This document shows, piece after piece, positions 8,263-16,699 of a stretch of 18,110 bases of DNA (position 1 is the first letter of the stretch; each line of letters starts with the position of its first letter). Location of the stretch: NCBI GenBank assembly GCA_002270565.1, contig NQMI01000266.1:1-18110 (forward strand). The letters run 5' to 3'. The stretch is from Stenocarpella maydis (lineage: Eukaryota > Ascomycota > Sordariomycetes > Diaporthales > Diaporthaceae). Under the pieces are notes generated by a model. It saw only the letters and a program-made list of their open reading frames with translations. It was not told the origin of the DNA and searched no databases. The position numbers and the translations under genes are program-made.

Positions 8263-9747
8263 GATTGAGAGGAAAACTTCTGATGTGAGAAATAAGTAGA
8301 GGTATTTTGTATTTCTCAGTTGTTGAGTTGTGAAATTATTTTCGTGGAGAGTTTGAGCAAGAAGGGGAGTGGGAGGAAAGGTTTAATTAATTTTAGAGAC
8401 ATCCTGTGATCGATACAACTCTGTGCAAATTGCTTCGTCCCATGTCTCCAAAGGCCATTCAAAATTTCCGCCAATGATATGGCCTTGCGCTAATATTTCT
8501 AGAGCCTTAATGGTTCGGGATCAAGTTGAGCACGCTACTGTATGTTTGCCATGAACTAACAGACGGTTCCTCCAGTTAAAGGGCAGCTACGCCGTTGCCT
8601 TCAAAAGAATGCTTCAAATGTATGCAATTGGATACATCGTCCGATATACTTGGCAATTGCCAGCCGGGCGAGCCAGTTGCAGTTGAGCTATGGTACCTCA
8701 TTTAAAGAATTGACTTGAGTTCTGCAACTGCAACACAGCGTTTCTTTTTACCCAGGTACATCAGACGAGGCATCAGGCGGTCGAACCAATTGTTTATAGG
8801 GACTACCTAGCCATGGACAGAGTGAATCCACGCAAGGGCTGACTATATTTGGGCTGGTGAGAATTGCTAGTTGTGGCCAGAACTTCCAAGGTTCTTTTGA
8901 CTACGGAAACTAGGCCGCAGATGGTAGGAAGCACAAACGAAGGATAGCCTTCTCATAGAAGTGATCGCTGCAGGTATGCCGAGAAGCTCCCCAATTCCTG
9001 AAGCTTCGGCGAGAGATGGCTTCATTCACTAAGTAGTGAAGGAATCTATGGACAGCGTCGGATCAATTGAACCTTGGGACTAGCAAGAATGAAACTACGG
9101 AGATAATGGAATGCTTGGTGATGGCCGAGGTTACAATGAAACATGTCGTGTGGAAGAACCAGTTATTTTGTAGGTCTGTCTCCTGGTAGGCGTTGAGTGG
9201 ATAATGAAGTAGATCCGGTATTTATTTTGCATACCTAAGTACCAAAGGAGTTCATTTGGTGAATACTGACACCCAGGATGAAAAATACTCCAGGTCAAGC
9301 TTCATTCCTGGGTACTTAGGCGATTGAGAATGGTCTCTACTGCAGCTGTGAAGAAGTCGAAGATATCAGCGCTTGCCATGAGGAGGCTGAGCCACTGCAT
9401 CATGCATGTAAAAATGATAAGCTGACAAGGTTCATAATGTGGCGTGGTGGTGGCTTGCACCTGGCCATGGAGCGGCCGCCGAGCTGAATCACTCACATCT
9501 AAATCCATGATGCTAAGCAAGCTGACTTCTGACAGCCAACATTAGCGCACGTAGGCCCGGCACGTTATTGGTCATGCACGGTCTGGCTGTACTCAGGTCG
9601 CAGAGGCTGTGCAACTCACCTCTGTTTCTACTGGTGATATCGTCAAAGGTTCATGGCAAACGGGAATGTGCATGACTGAGCCCTCCCGTCAGTGCTGTGG
9701 ATCCTAGCGCTGACCAGCTGGACTGTTTGCTTGTTGGGTTCCATGGT
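8263..9747. other. Intergenic, no supported gene
   Basis: Balanced composition without AT shift. There are two modest inverted repeats: CCTAAGTACC at 9235-9244 against GGTACTTAGG at about 9310-9319, and GTTGCAGTTG at 8677 against CAACTGCAAC at about 8725. A perfect small hairpin TTCACTA-AG-TAGTGAA lies at 9025-9040. A 72-codon minus-strand frame (9520-9302) begins M-L-S-I-M-D-L-D-V-S and has a hydrophobic middle, but lacks any family resemblance or clear promoter, so I do not call it. Confidence 0.5.
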
Positions 9748-9838
9748 CTTAAATACCAGACTCCTGCTGTACCTCCCTTGCCAGGAGCCATACCTCTGTC
9801 TTCCTTTCGTTTATCCTGCTGCCAGTCTTTCTTCTCTT
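9748..9838 (+). promoter_or_regulatory. Promoter of the GPI-protein gene
   Basis: A TATA-like CTTAAATACC at 9748-9757 is followed by a pyrimidine-rich stretch at about 9792-9838 (TCTGTCTTCCTTTCGTTT, then TCTTTCTTCTCTTAC). CT-rich tracts just before transcription starts are usual in filamentous fungi. The ATG follows about 46 bp later with a good ACC context. Confidence 0.5.
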
Positions 9839-9883
9839 ACGATCTCCTTGTGAGCCACCAACAGCCTTGCTGTACTCGCTACC

Positions 9884-10463
9884 ATGTTTTCCAGGCCTTT
9901 GACCACCCTCTTTAGCCTTTTGGCAACTGTTTCAGGTGAGCGTCCCAGAGTCGCCATACCACAGGTCTGGAACAAGGTTCCCGACTGACTCGATATCAAC
10001 TCCAGCCATCACGATCACTGAGCCCCAGCAGGGCGCGCAGCTCGACTTCAGCGGTAGCAACACCATCTCTTGGACCTCGGTGGACACCGACCCCGTCTCC
10101 TTCGAGATTGTCCTCGTCGCCCCCAACAACTTCACCGTGGCCCAGTCTGTTATCGCAAACTCGGTCAACACGACTGAGCACACATACACCTTCTCCAACT
10201 TTGTCACGCCTGTAGGCGATGGCTACCAGATCAACTTCATCGGAAACATCGGCGCCAACACGGGTATTATCAGCCAGTCTCAGACCTTCTCTGTGACAAA
10301 GTCTGGTGTCGAGTCAACTACCACATCCGGTGCAGGCCCAAGTGCCACTGGCGCCGGGGCATCAGCCAGCGCCTCCGCCTCTGGCACGAGCGCTGGGAGC
10401 ACTTTCGGAGTGACCTATGGAATTGCCGGGCCTATGATTGCAGCAATCAGCATGCTGTTTTAG
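9884..10463 (+). CDS. GPI-anchored Kre9/Knh1-like cell-surface protein
   Basis: Two exons, 9884-9935 and 10006-10463, give 169 residues. The start ATG has an ACC context. Residues 1-18 form a signal peptide (M-F-S-R-P-L-T-T-L-F-S-L-L-A-T-V-S-A) and only appear once the intron is removed. Residues 19-115 match the Ser-Thr-rich GPI-anchored Kre9/Knh1 N-terminal family: I-T-I-T-E-P, then N-T-I-S-W-T-S-V, F-E-I-V-L-V, Y-Q-I-N-F-I-G-N, and S-Q-T-F-S-V. Two N-glycosylation sequons are visible (N59-F-T, N72-T-T). Residues 116-148 are a low-complexity Ser/Thr/Ala/Gly stalk, likely O-mannosylated. The end is a small-residue cleavage site plus a hydrophobic tail (about 150-169), fitting a GPI anchor at the membrane or cell wall. 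Yeast Kre9/Knh1 act in beta-1,6-glucan assembly; short fungal relatives like this are mostly of unknown role. Codon use is GC-rich and it shows no RIP. Confidence 0.88.
9936..10005 (+). other. Intron, 70 bp
   Basis: Donor GTGAGC, branch-type CTGAC at 9985-9989 and acceptor CAG ending at 10005. Removing it joins TCA-G to CC-ATC and fuses the signal peptide to the mature domain in frame. The intron is also open in the frame of exon 2, so a naive reading would give a false N-terminus without a signal peptide. Confidence 0.88.
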
Positions 10464-11163
10464 GAAAATTTTGAGTTCTCAGACGGTGGGAAGCATGGAG
10501 ATAGACTTTCATTTATTATGGGCTGCCTTCAATAGAGAGATAGCATCGGTGTTTTTAGTCGCTTTCATGTGACTTATGGACTCCAACAGGCTGTCTGTGT
10601 TTTGCCACTTTACACGTCATCCCCTCAGCCTCATGCAAGTCGTAACCAACTTAATAGTGGCGGTGAGGAAGTTTTAACTCTGTGCAGTTCATTGAATCTC
10701 AAGGCACTTTCCAGTTCGAATTCCAACATTGAATCTGGCCTTGCAACGCTTGTCTGTCAGATGTATCAACTCAGTTCTCTGTACTCCAAACTCAAGATAA
10801 AATGCCTTTGGCATGGAAGATGGCCTAGAATCGGTTAGAAAGCAAGCTTTGCCCCACATTCATTCAAGTCCACGGGGGTGTATCAGTGTCCAGAATGCAC
10901 CGCACTTGAACGTCATCATGATTGAATTATCAATGTAGAGCCTACACATCAAGGTCCAATAAGTTGATGTAATCTGGCTGACCCTCTTAGGGCAGCTATT
11001 TAAACAAGAGCCTCTAGAGGGCTAGCCAAGCACGGTATAATTAGCAGCTAACTTTTTTTGTTCGAGTGCAGAGCCAGACAACAGGGACATTTTAGGACAC
11101 ATGAGTATGTGCACATGCGATGATTTTCCGCTTGAGCTTTTGTAAAAGATAATCTAACCAAAA
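10464..11163. other. Intergenic, 3' side of the GPI-protein gene
   Basis: Balanced composition with no repeats. An 89-codon plus-strand frame at 10569-10838 has no ATG at its start and no recognisable features. No clear AATAAA polyadenylation signal lies close behind the stop codon at 10461-10463. Confidence 0.4.
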
Positions 11164-11409
11164 TCACCCTAGGGAATGGATGAGTCCGAAAATGAATGTC
11201 AACACCGAGCCAATCATACAAACCGTTGGCACTATCGACAGACACGACCACACAAACCTAGGGGGAAAGACTCCTGGTTCCGCAGAAACCACTTTACGCA
11301 CGATCCCGAACAGCAAGTCCAACACCACCGAAGACAGGAAGGAGGAAAAAGCTGAGGATATTGCTGCAGAATACAGAGCGCCACATAGAACTACTGCAAA
11401 CAAGAGCAT
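11164..11409 (-). CDS. Possible small two-helix membrane protein
   Basis: An 81-codon frame with two hydrophobic stretches: residues about 2-25 (L-L-F-A-V-V-L-C-G-A-L-Y, then A-F-S-S-F-L) and about 54-77 (S-C-L-S-I-V-P-T-V-C-M-I-G-S-V-L-T-F-I-F-G-L-I). A short basic loop lies between them. It ends in TGA at 11164. I recognise no family. The upstream minus-strand frame from 11479 (M-S-S-A-S-P-G-I-H-T-A-D) overlaps in another register, and a possible acceptor TTTGCAG lies at the overlap, so a spliced longer product is conceivable. The opposite strand carries a 95-codon hydrophilic frame over the same bases, as expected for a mirror image; either could be the artefact. Low confidence. Confidence 0.3.
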   Translation of the reverse strand: MLLFAVVLCGALYSAAISSAFSSFLSSVVLDLLFGIVRKVVSAEPGVFPPRFVWSCLSIVPTVCMIGSVLTFIFGLIHSLG

Positions 11410-11761
11410 GAGTGAGCCCCGTGGGGCTGGAGAAATCCGGACTGTCGGCAGTGTGGATCCCGGGTGAGGCTGAGGACATCTGGATGAAAGCTAGAAGCGG
11501 CGTCTGGTGGTGGAGATTAGGTACCTAGGTAGGCATGGGCAGTGATGGGGACGTGATAGCATCTCTCTGAATTCAAACTGGAGTCTGGACAGAGCACGAT
11601 CTGGGCTGGGCTCACAATGCTGGGGCCACACAGAACTGCTGCTGTCTATGCTAATCCAACATCTGGATCTCTAAATTCACATCCGTGACAAGCCTCACAA
11701 TTGATCAAAAAAAAACACTTCAGAGGCAACCCATCAGCTGCTCATTGGTGCCTATTAGGAT
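11410..11761. other. Intergenic, no supported gene
   Basis: Balanced composition. It contains TAGGTACCTAGGTAGG near 11518-11533, a kind of motif frequent in fungal intergenic DNA, and an A9 tract near 11707. Nothing else was seen. Confidence 0.4.
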
Positions 11762-11784
11762 TGCCGGGTAAGTCAGCCTACCGT

Positions 11785-11809
11785 TTCACGCACCACCCCC
11801 TTCACGCAC
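11785..11809. repeat. Paired TTCACGCAC subterminal repeats
   Basis: TTCACGCAC at 11785-11793 and again at 11801-11809, 16 bp apart, inside the noncoding end of the Fot1-like relic. Direct repeats in this place can be transposase-binding sites; that role is inferred. Confidence 0.7.
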
Positions 11810-11878
11810 ACCCGACTTTTTAACCTCCCCTAGAAGCACCCTCAACTTCAACACTTATTTACTTGACGAGTAATAAAG

Positions 11879-12530
11879 CTATTCGCAATCAGACAAGTAG
11901 TCCTCATCACCTGGGTCCTGCACTATAATACAGTCATTTCCTCAACCTCATCATTATCCCCTAACTCATTGTTGTTAAGTATTGCCTAGGCTTCTCCCTC
12001 CAATGAGTCCCATGAAGCAGTCCCTCTCCCTCGCGATAGCATAAGACCCAAAACTTCGAATTGGTTTTGGTAATACCCTCCTCTTCTTCTTAGGTCTCTA
12101 ATACTCCAAAGCAGCCATAAGGACTGTATTCTCCTCCTCAGCAATTACTGCACGGGCAGCTAACTCGTTAAGGCCCTTGCAGACCTTCCAGAAGAGCAAG
12201 CGGATAGTAGGCAACTTAAAGATATCACCAATACTATATAACTCCGATTCAATTAATTGGATGTAATGAGAGGAATATAGTGTTTTTAAATCGATTGCAG
12301 CTAAGTCTAAGTTAATTAAAGTGCTTATTGGCCCAGTATCATAACTATTGCCTATAGTATTATTGTTTTAAGCTACTAGTTGCGATCTCTTCGCCTTTAC
12401 TTAATCTCAGGGGAAGATTCCTATAGTTATCCATGCCTTCTTAATAGTAGTTAGTCTAAAGATACTATTTCAAGCCTTAGAATAGGCGTAAAGTGTTGAA
12501 TGGCCTTTGCCATATGGCTGTTGGTACGTA
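11879..12530 (-). pseudogene. Fot1/pogo transposase C-terminal part, broken
   Basis: The transposase cuts and pastes the element. On the minus strand one register runs from 12525 to 11975 with scattered stops. It reads Y-A-Y-S-K-A then N-S-I-F-R-L-T-T-I-K-K-A-W then G-I-F-P, which matches the stretch before the end of pogo/Fot1 transposases (I-K-x-A-W-x-x-x-G-I/L-F/W-P). Next come L-P-T-I-R-L-L-F-W-K-V-C-K-G-L-N-E-L-A-A, an E-E-E-N coiled segment, and a basic P-K-K-K-R-R-V run that could be a nuclear-localisation signal. A shifted register adds an acidic tail (N-D-E-V-E-E, then D-P-G-D-E-D-Y-L-S-D) ending in TAG at 11881-11879. Stops fit C-to-T changes. The DDE triad would lie beyond the break. 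Confidence 0.7.
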
Positions 12531-12660
12531 TGTACAGTGGTTGTCGAACTGGTTCTTTATTCGATGATCTATCTAGGTTCTGAAACGAGGGAGGGGAAGC
12601 ATACGGTAGGGGCTTAAGGCCTCCGTGCGGTACCTAGGTGGCTAACTAAGCCACCTCGTC
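12531..12660 (-). mobile_element. LTR-like end, probable 3' LTR border of a Copia element
   Basis: GC-balanced stretch starting TGTACAGTGG, which read on the minus strand ends CCACTGTACA. The sequence just inside (minus strand: AGATCATCGAATAAAGAACC) resembles R-U5 of a fungal LTR. It abuts the truncated transposase frame exactly, which fits an insertion. The other LTR border was not found in the AT-rich DNA to the right. Confidence 0.45.
12636..12656. repeat. 8-bp-stem hairpin
   Basis: AGGTGGCT-AACTA-AGCCACCT, a perfect 8-bp stem with a 5-nt loop, within the LTR-like stretch. Confidence 0.85.
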
Positions 12661-13679
12661 CCCATACTAATATGCAATCCTAAGTGCTATTCCAATACTA
12701 GGGATCTTTTCTTTTATAATCGCATATCTTTCTTTCAGCCTTTAAGTAGGTTGAACTGCTTATATACCTTCCTTCTTAGTGAAATCCCCCTCCTCTCCTC
12801 CTATAGGTTGTGCTGCTTTTTACTTTATATTCTGCTTGCAACCTCTAACTACTTAGCTGATATTAGTCGTTATCCGACATCTCTTCTACTTCTAATCACC
12901 CATACTTCCCTTATTATCCTTACTCTATAGCTCTTTATATATATAAAAGGAGCAAAAGAAGCATATCCTTAGTAAGATATCTCCTTTATGAGTTACTTAC
13001 TTGCGTGACTAACTTATTGCTAGCTAGGGATGCTAGTGCTATATACTTCCTCCCTAATATAAAACCTCTTCCTCTCTCTCTCTCTCTCTCTTTCTTCCCT
13101 TCTTCCTTTCTTCATTATATAACACCTATAATAACCTTATATATAAAACCTTTATGTTTATATGATTACTTCTTCTTCTTTAACTCTTTTAACAAAATTT
13201 CCTTACTTATATAGGCTTTCCCTGGCTGCCCTCCCTCTCTGCGGCCCTATAGCTTTCGCCCTATCTGCTGTTTATTAACCCTCCCTGTTTAGCCCCCTGC
13301 CACTATCGTAAGCGCACCTTGGTCATCTAACCGAATGGGTATGGCTTCCCACCGGAGCTGCCTCGTTACAACCTGAATCTAATACCTGAGCTGACCCTGC
13401 TAGTTGCTGCATTATAACTCTCCCGACTAGTAACTTTATGAATTGGACTCTTCTTACCACCCTTTGCATTAATATTTATATAAGCCCTCCCTTCCTTTTC
13501 AACATGATAATTTTCTAACCTTTATATAAAGAAAAGAGCGTAAGTATATAGTGCTACCCTTTCTTATATAATATTTACATCCTAGCCGGATATTAAATAA
13601 TATCTAAAAACTAAATATTATTACCTACCTCCTTTATTATCCGAGCTACTTCTATATAATCCTGATCTAGTTGCATAAT
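12661..13679. other. AT-rich composite, no supported gene
   Basis: Pyrimidine-rich on the plus strand with stop codons in all frames, except a short GC-balanced patch at about 13210-13400. The patch has no coding frame I can name. A 69-codon frame at 13005 spans the (CT)n tract and is low complexity. This is probably the LTR and flank of the Copia element plus another relic. Confidence 0.45.
13072..13091. repeat. (CT)10 microsatellite
   Basis: Ten CT units followed by further pyrimidine-rich sequence (TTTCTTCCCTTCTTCC). Confidence 0.95.
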
Positions 13680-14070
13680 AAGCAGGTTAGCGAGAAATAC
13701 CTAAAGTATAAGCCTGAGATTTATAAATTTAAGGATTGTATATAAATTCCAGGCTTCCAGGGGGGTACTTATGCAACCTATATCTAGTAATCACTAGCTT
13801 AAAAGTATCCCTACTATAAGAAGTATAAGGCCAATACTAGTTGTATAGGGCATGGAAATCAATAGGGTGGTGGTTTAGGCGATAATAGCAAGGGGTCCTC
13901 CTGAAATCCTATAACTGTGGAGGATATTAAGCAGGAGATTAAGGCGGAGGAGGCCAAGCCCATTATTAATCCTTATGCCTTTAGCTATATAGTAGAGTAG
14001 GTGGTTCTGGGTTATATAGTGATTTTCAGAAGGTTAGCATTCCGTGCAGTAGAATAGAGGGTTGAGTTAT
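13680..14070 (+). pseudogene. Plus-strand coding relic, unknown
   Basis: A plus-strand register from about 13840 to 14070 reads I-G-H-G-N-Q, G-G-G-L-G-D-N-S-K-G-S-S, N-P-I-T-V-E-D-I-K-Q-E-I-K-A-E-E-A, I-I-N-P-Y-A-F-S-Y-I-V-E, and V-I-F-R-R-L-A-F-R-A-V-E. Stops fall at places where CAG or CGA would give Gln or Arg. An upstream piece (K-Y-K-P-E-I-Y-K-F-K) may belong to it in another register. It is opposite in direction to the Copia relic, so it probably comes from a different element or gene. No family recognised. Confidence 0.35.
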
Positions 14071-14174
14071 ATAATATACTTTTTATACTATATATTATAA
14101 AATTTAAACTCCCTTCTTACTACTTTTTAATTATATGAATTATAATCTAAGTATTAGTATAGGTCCTTAGTAGC

Positions 14175-14405
14175 TTATCTTTATATATTCTAGCTTTATT
14201 TATCTTTATTTGAGGCTTATCTTAGTCTTTTTAGACCCTATCTAGCTTTATCTAAGTCCTATCTTGCTATATTTAGGCCATATTAAGGTCCATTTAAGTC
14301 CTATCCTTATCTATTAAGGTCCTATCCTTAGGTATCCAGGTTATATCTAGCTCCATATAGGGCCTATCCTCCTCTATACGGGTATTATTTAGCTTTATAT
14401 AAGTT
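14175..14405. repeat. Minisatellite, about 11 units of 21 bp
   Basis: The last eight units (14238-14405) are the clearest. Each is exactly 21 bp, with the pattern CTATCYWRGCTYTATHTARGTC, for example 14238-14258 and 14259-14279. Three more diverged units extend left to 14175. Differences are mostly C/T and A/G transitions. Confidence 0.8.
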
Positions 14406-14419
14406 AAAAATCCATTAGT

Positions 14420-14540
14420 CCAGCTTAGTTCCATCTTAATTCTAGCTTTATTTTAGCTTAATTCTATCTTAATTCCATCTTAATTCTAGCTCCATTCCAG
14501 CTTAATTCCAGCTCCATTCTAGCTCAGTTCTAACTTCCAT
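14420..14540. repeat. Minisatellite, 11 units of 11 bp
   Basis: Eleven consecutive 11-bp units with consensus CYAGCTYMATT and no indels. Units differ chiefly by C-to-T, with CCAGCTCCATT the likely least mutated form. It begins 14 bp after the end of the 21-bp array. Confidence 0.9.
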
Positions 14541-14650
14541 ATGGGTCCAGATCCTTAACATTTTCTTCCATATAGACCCCCTATTTTCTATAGCCTATCC
14601 TTCATACATTCAGACCCCCTCTCTAATTCCTCCCCCTTTTTATACAGACT
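14541..14650. other. Pyrimidine-rich spacer
   Basis: Contains loosely repeated pieces (CCATATGGGTCCAG, CCATATAGACCCCC, CATTCAGACCCCC, TCCATCCAGGCG), perhaps a third, more diverged repeat between the minisatellites and the Copia RNase H end. Confidence 0.35.
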
Positions 14651-14689
14651 ACCTACTTCTTTCCATCCAGGCGCTCAATATATACCTTA

Positions 14690-15230
14690 ACTCTAATCCT
14701 TAGGGTATTTATTATAATTAGCCGCTCTAGTGCTCTATTTAGGACTTTCTTTATATAAGCATCTGCTAGGTTATCCTTCCCATTAATCCATTATACTTCT
14801 AATATCTCCTTCCTCTTATATGCTTCTCTTAGCAATATAATATTAATCATTAGCCTCTTCTTATTAGTTATACCAAGCTTTACCAAGCATTCATATAGTA
14901 ATTATAAGTCCATATAGATTACTACTAGTATTTTTAGTACCTCTAGATAGTTAAAGATTCAGTTAATTATTATACTAAGTGCTATGCTGCTATTAAACCC
15001 TATTATTATTCCGTATAGCTTGCTTGCTAGTATGCTTTATATAACTTACTTGTACTTTATTAAGCTCTAGTGGATAATATTTCTATAGATTTTGAAGTTA
15101 GTCTCCATATAGTCTTCTTCCATTACTATAGCAATAATAAATCCTAGCTATAAGCTAAGGTCCTTATTATTAGTAAAGGATCCATTTATAAAGATATAGA
15201 GCTTTCTATGGCTTAAATTAAGTAGTATAA
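14690..15230 (-). pseudogene. Ty1/Copia RNase H domain, broken
   Basis: RNase H removes the RNA strand during reverse transcription. The minus strand reads K-L-Y-I-F-I-N-G-S-F-T-N-N-K-D-L-S, then L-G-F-I-I-A-I-V. Next come I-L-A-S-K-L-Y-G and L-L-Y-E-C-L-V-K-L-G, and last I-N-G-K-D-N-L-A-D-A. These correspond to F-V-D-G-S-F, A-S-E-L-Y-G, D-S-x-x-L-Y-D and N-P-A-D-A of Copia RNase H. The first catalytic aspartate is asparagine (near 15186) and the A-S-E glutamate is lysine, so activity is lost even apart from the stops. Confidence 0.8.
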
Positions 15231-15299
15231 ATTTAATCCCCCTATTAGGGTTCTCCTTCTACTACTTAATTCATACATTTAAGGCTTTTATATCTTTCT

Positions 15300-16450
15300 C
15301 CTTAGGATCCCTGATTTTATATAGCTATAGAAAGATTGTATGATAACTCTGGTTGGTAGATTAAGGCAATATATGCCCCTTGGGCTCTCTGGGTAATGTA
15401 CTGCTGGGCTGCATTATCCATATAAGGGTTAATTAGTTCTAATTGTGCAGCTTGTTCTTTTTGTATAAACAAGATGTTCTCTTTATCTAACTTAATCCTT
15501 CTACTATTGAATTCTATTAGCTTTTTAGGTATTAGAACTTCCTTTAGCTTTATATAAAACTTTTTTCTTTCTTAGCTTATCTTCCTCCCTCTTAGAGAAC
15601 GTTAATATTGTAAAGAAGAAGGTATCATCTGTTTGCATCCCTGAGATACTAAAGTTGTATAGCCCGTTAGTAGTAAATAGGAGGCATAGGTTATATGTAG
15701 AGATCTTCATTTTCAGGGCCTCTATATAGTGGGTGTAGTAGGTTTTATACTAATGCAGGCCTGCCTCAGTTAGGCTGTATAGTAGTTTCCTAATAATGAG
15801 GATTGTGTCTAGGTGGTATCTGTCCCTAAGCTCCAGGGGTAGTTATATAATAATTATATGGGTTAGTACATCTTCAGCTTAGGTGTAGGCTTATGTAATA
15901 TCCTGCAGTTTGCCTTAGCATCTATATAATTGAATAAGTATTAGCCCTAGGGCTAGAATCAGTCTCTAGCTTATCCTCTGGATGATTAGGGCTTGTATTA
16001 GTATTATATATTTCTCTTTATCCCCAAAGCCCTATATAACTAGCCTTAATTTCTTAATCAGCTTAGTTAACCTATTCTTAACTTCTTATACTATTTGTAT
16101 ATTAAAGATTCTTAAATATCTATATATCTTTAGGTTATACTTTACAAATTTAAATATGTTTTCGCTAGCTAAAGCATTAATCTTAAGGGCATCAGATTCT
16201 TCAAATAGCTTGCCTAGGCTAGTAATAATATTATCTTCCCTTAGCTTAATGGCTAGATTATATAAGTCCCTTTCTTTTTGGGTTAAGAAAGTAATTACTA
16301 GTAGTTATATAGTTAACAGATATGTGTATTATGCGGTTACTCTCCTGGGTCTGCCGTGCTGATTTAGCTGCACCTGGGTAGCTTCCTTCCTAGGCCTGCC
16401 TCTCTTCCTAGCTTGGGTTGGCTGTTATATAGTGATAGCTTTTTGTATAT
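15300..16450 (-). pseudogene. Ty1/Copia reverse transcriptase, broken
   Basis: The best preserved piece is an uninterrupted 61-codon minus-strand run (15710-15525). It reads S-T-Y-N-L-C-L-L-F-T-T-N-G-L-Y, then G-M-Q-T-D-D-T (15641-15621), then F-S-K-R-E-E-D-K-L. Fungal Copia polyproteins have this G-M-Q-T-D-D-T-L in place of the usual Y-V-D-D box. Both aspartates of that box remain, unlike the other active sites here. Upstream blocks (to about 16450) are too mutated to trace residue by residue. Confidence 0.7.
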
Positions 16451-16699
16451 CCAGGTCATCCTATATAGCTGGTTTAGCTATATGAAGGTATAGTTTGGCA
16501 TGTATAGCCTGGAATTATATAGGTCCGTTTACTGTACTGATTATTATAGTGTGCCTATGGATAGCTTCCAGCTTATATGGTTCTCTCCAGCCTTTATTTT
16601 CTCTCCAGATAAGGACTTTGCTTTAGAGGGGTAAGGATAGTATAGCATAGGTGTCTGGTCCATTCCTGGTATTAATCGCATGGCTAACCTTAATTTCCA

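Larger units (their letters stand above)
11762..12530 (-). mobile_element. Fot1/pogo-type DNA transposon, 3' part
   Basis: Minus-strand relic of a Tc1-mariner superfamily (pogo/Fot1-like) element. Its left part (11762-11878) is noncoding and GC-richer, with two TTCACGCAC repeats, as expected for a terminal region. The transposase C-terminus follows. The element breaks off at 12530, where an LTR-like end begins, so the catalytic DDE core and the other terminus are missing here. The exact left terminus is uncertain: a TA is available at 11755-11756, but no mate is present to compare with. Confidence 0.65.

Noticed and set aside
9302..9520. 72-codon minus-strand frame with a hydrophobic middle
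   Set aside because: No family resemblance, no promoter or splice context, and length not unusual for chance in balanced DNA.
9936..10005. N-terminal extension of the surface protein through the intron
   Set aside because: This reading begins at a GTG that is the splice donor, lacks a signal peptide, and is explained better by a 70-bp intron with proper donor, branch and acceptor.
13005..13214. 69-codon plus-strand frame
   Set aside because: It crosses the (CT)10 microsatellite and is low complexity (L-S-L-S-L-S). No support as a gene.
15982..16362. 126-codon plus-strand frame, the second longest in the window
   Set aside because: It lies antisense to the Copia RT region in AT-rich DNA and has the Leu/Ile/Ser-rich composition expected when A/T-rich codons are read backwards. 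Treated as a shadow.
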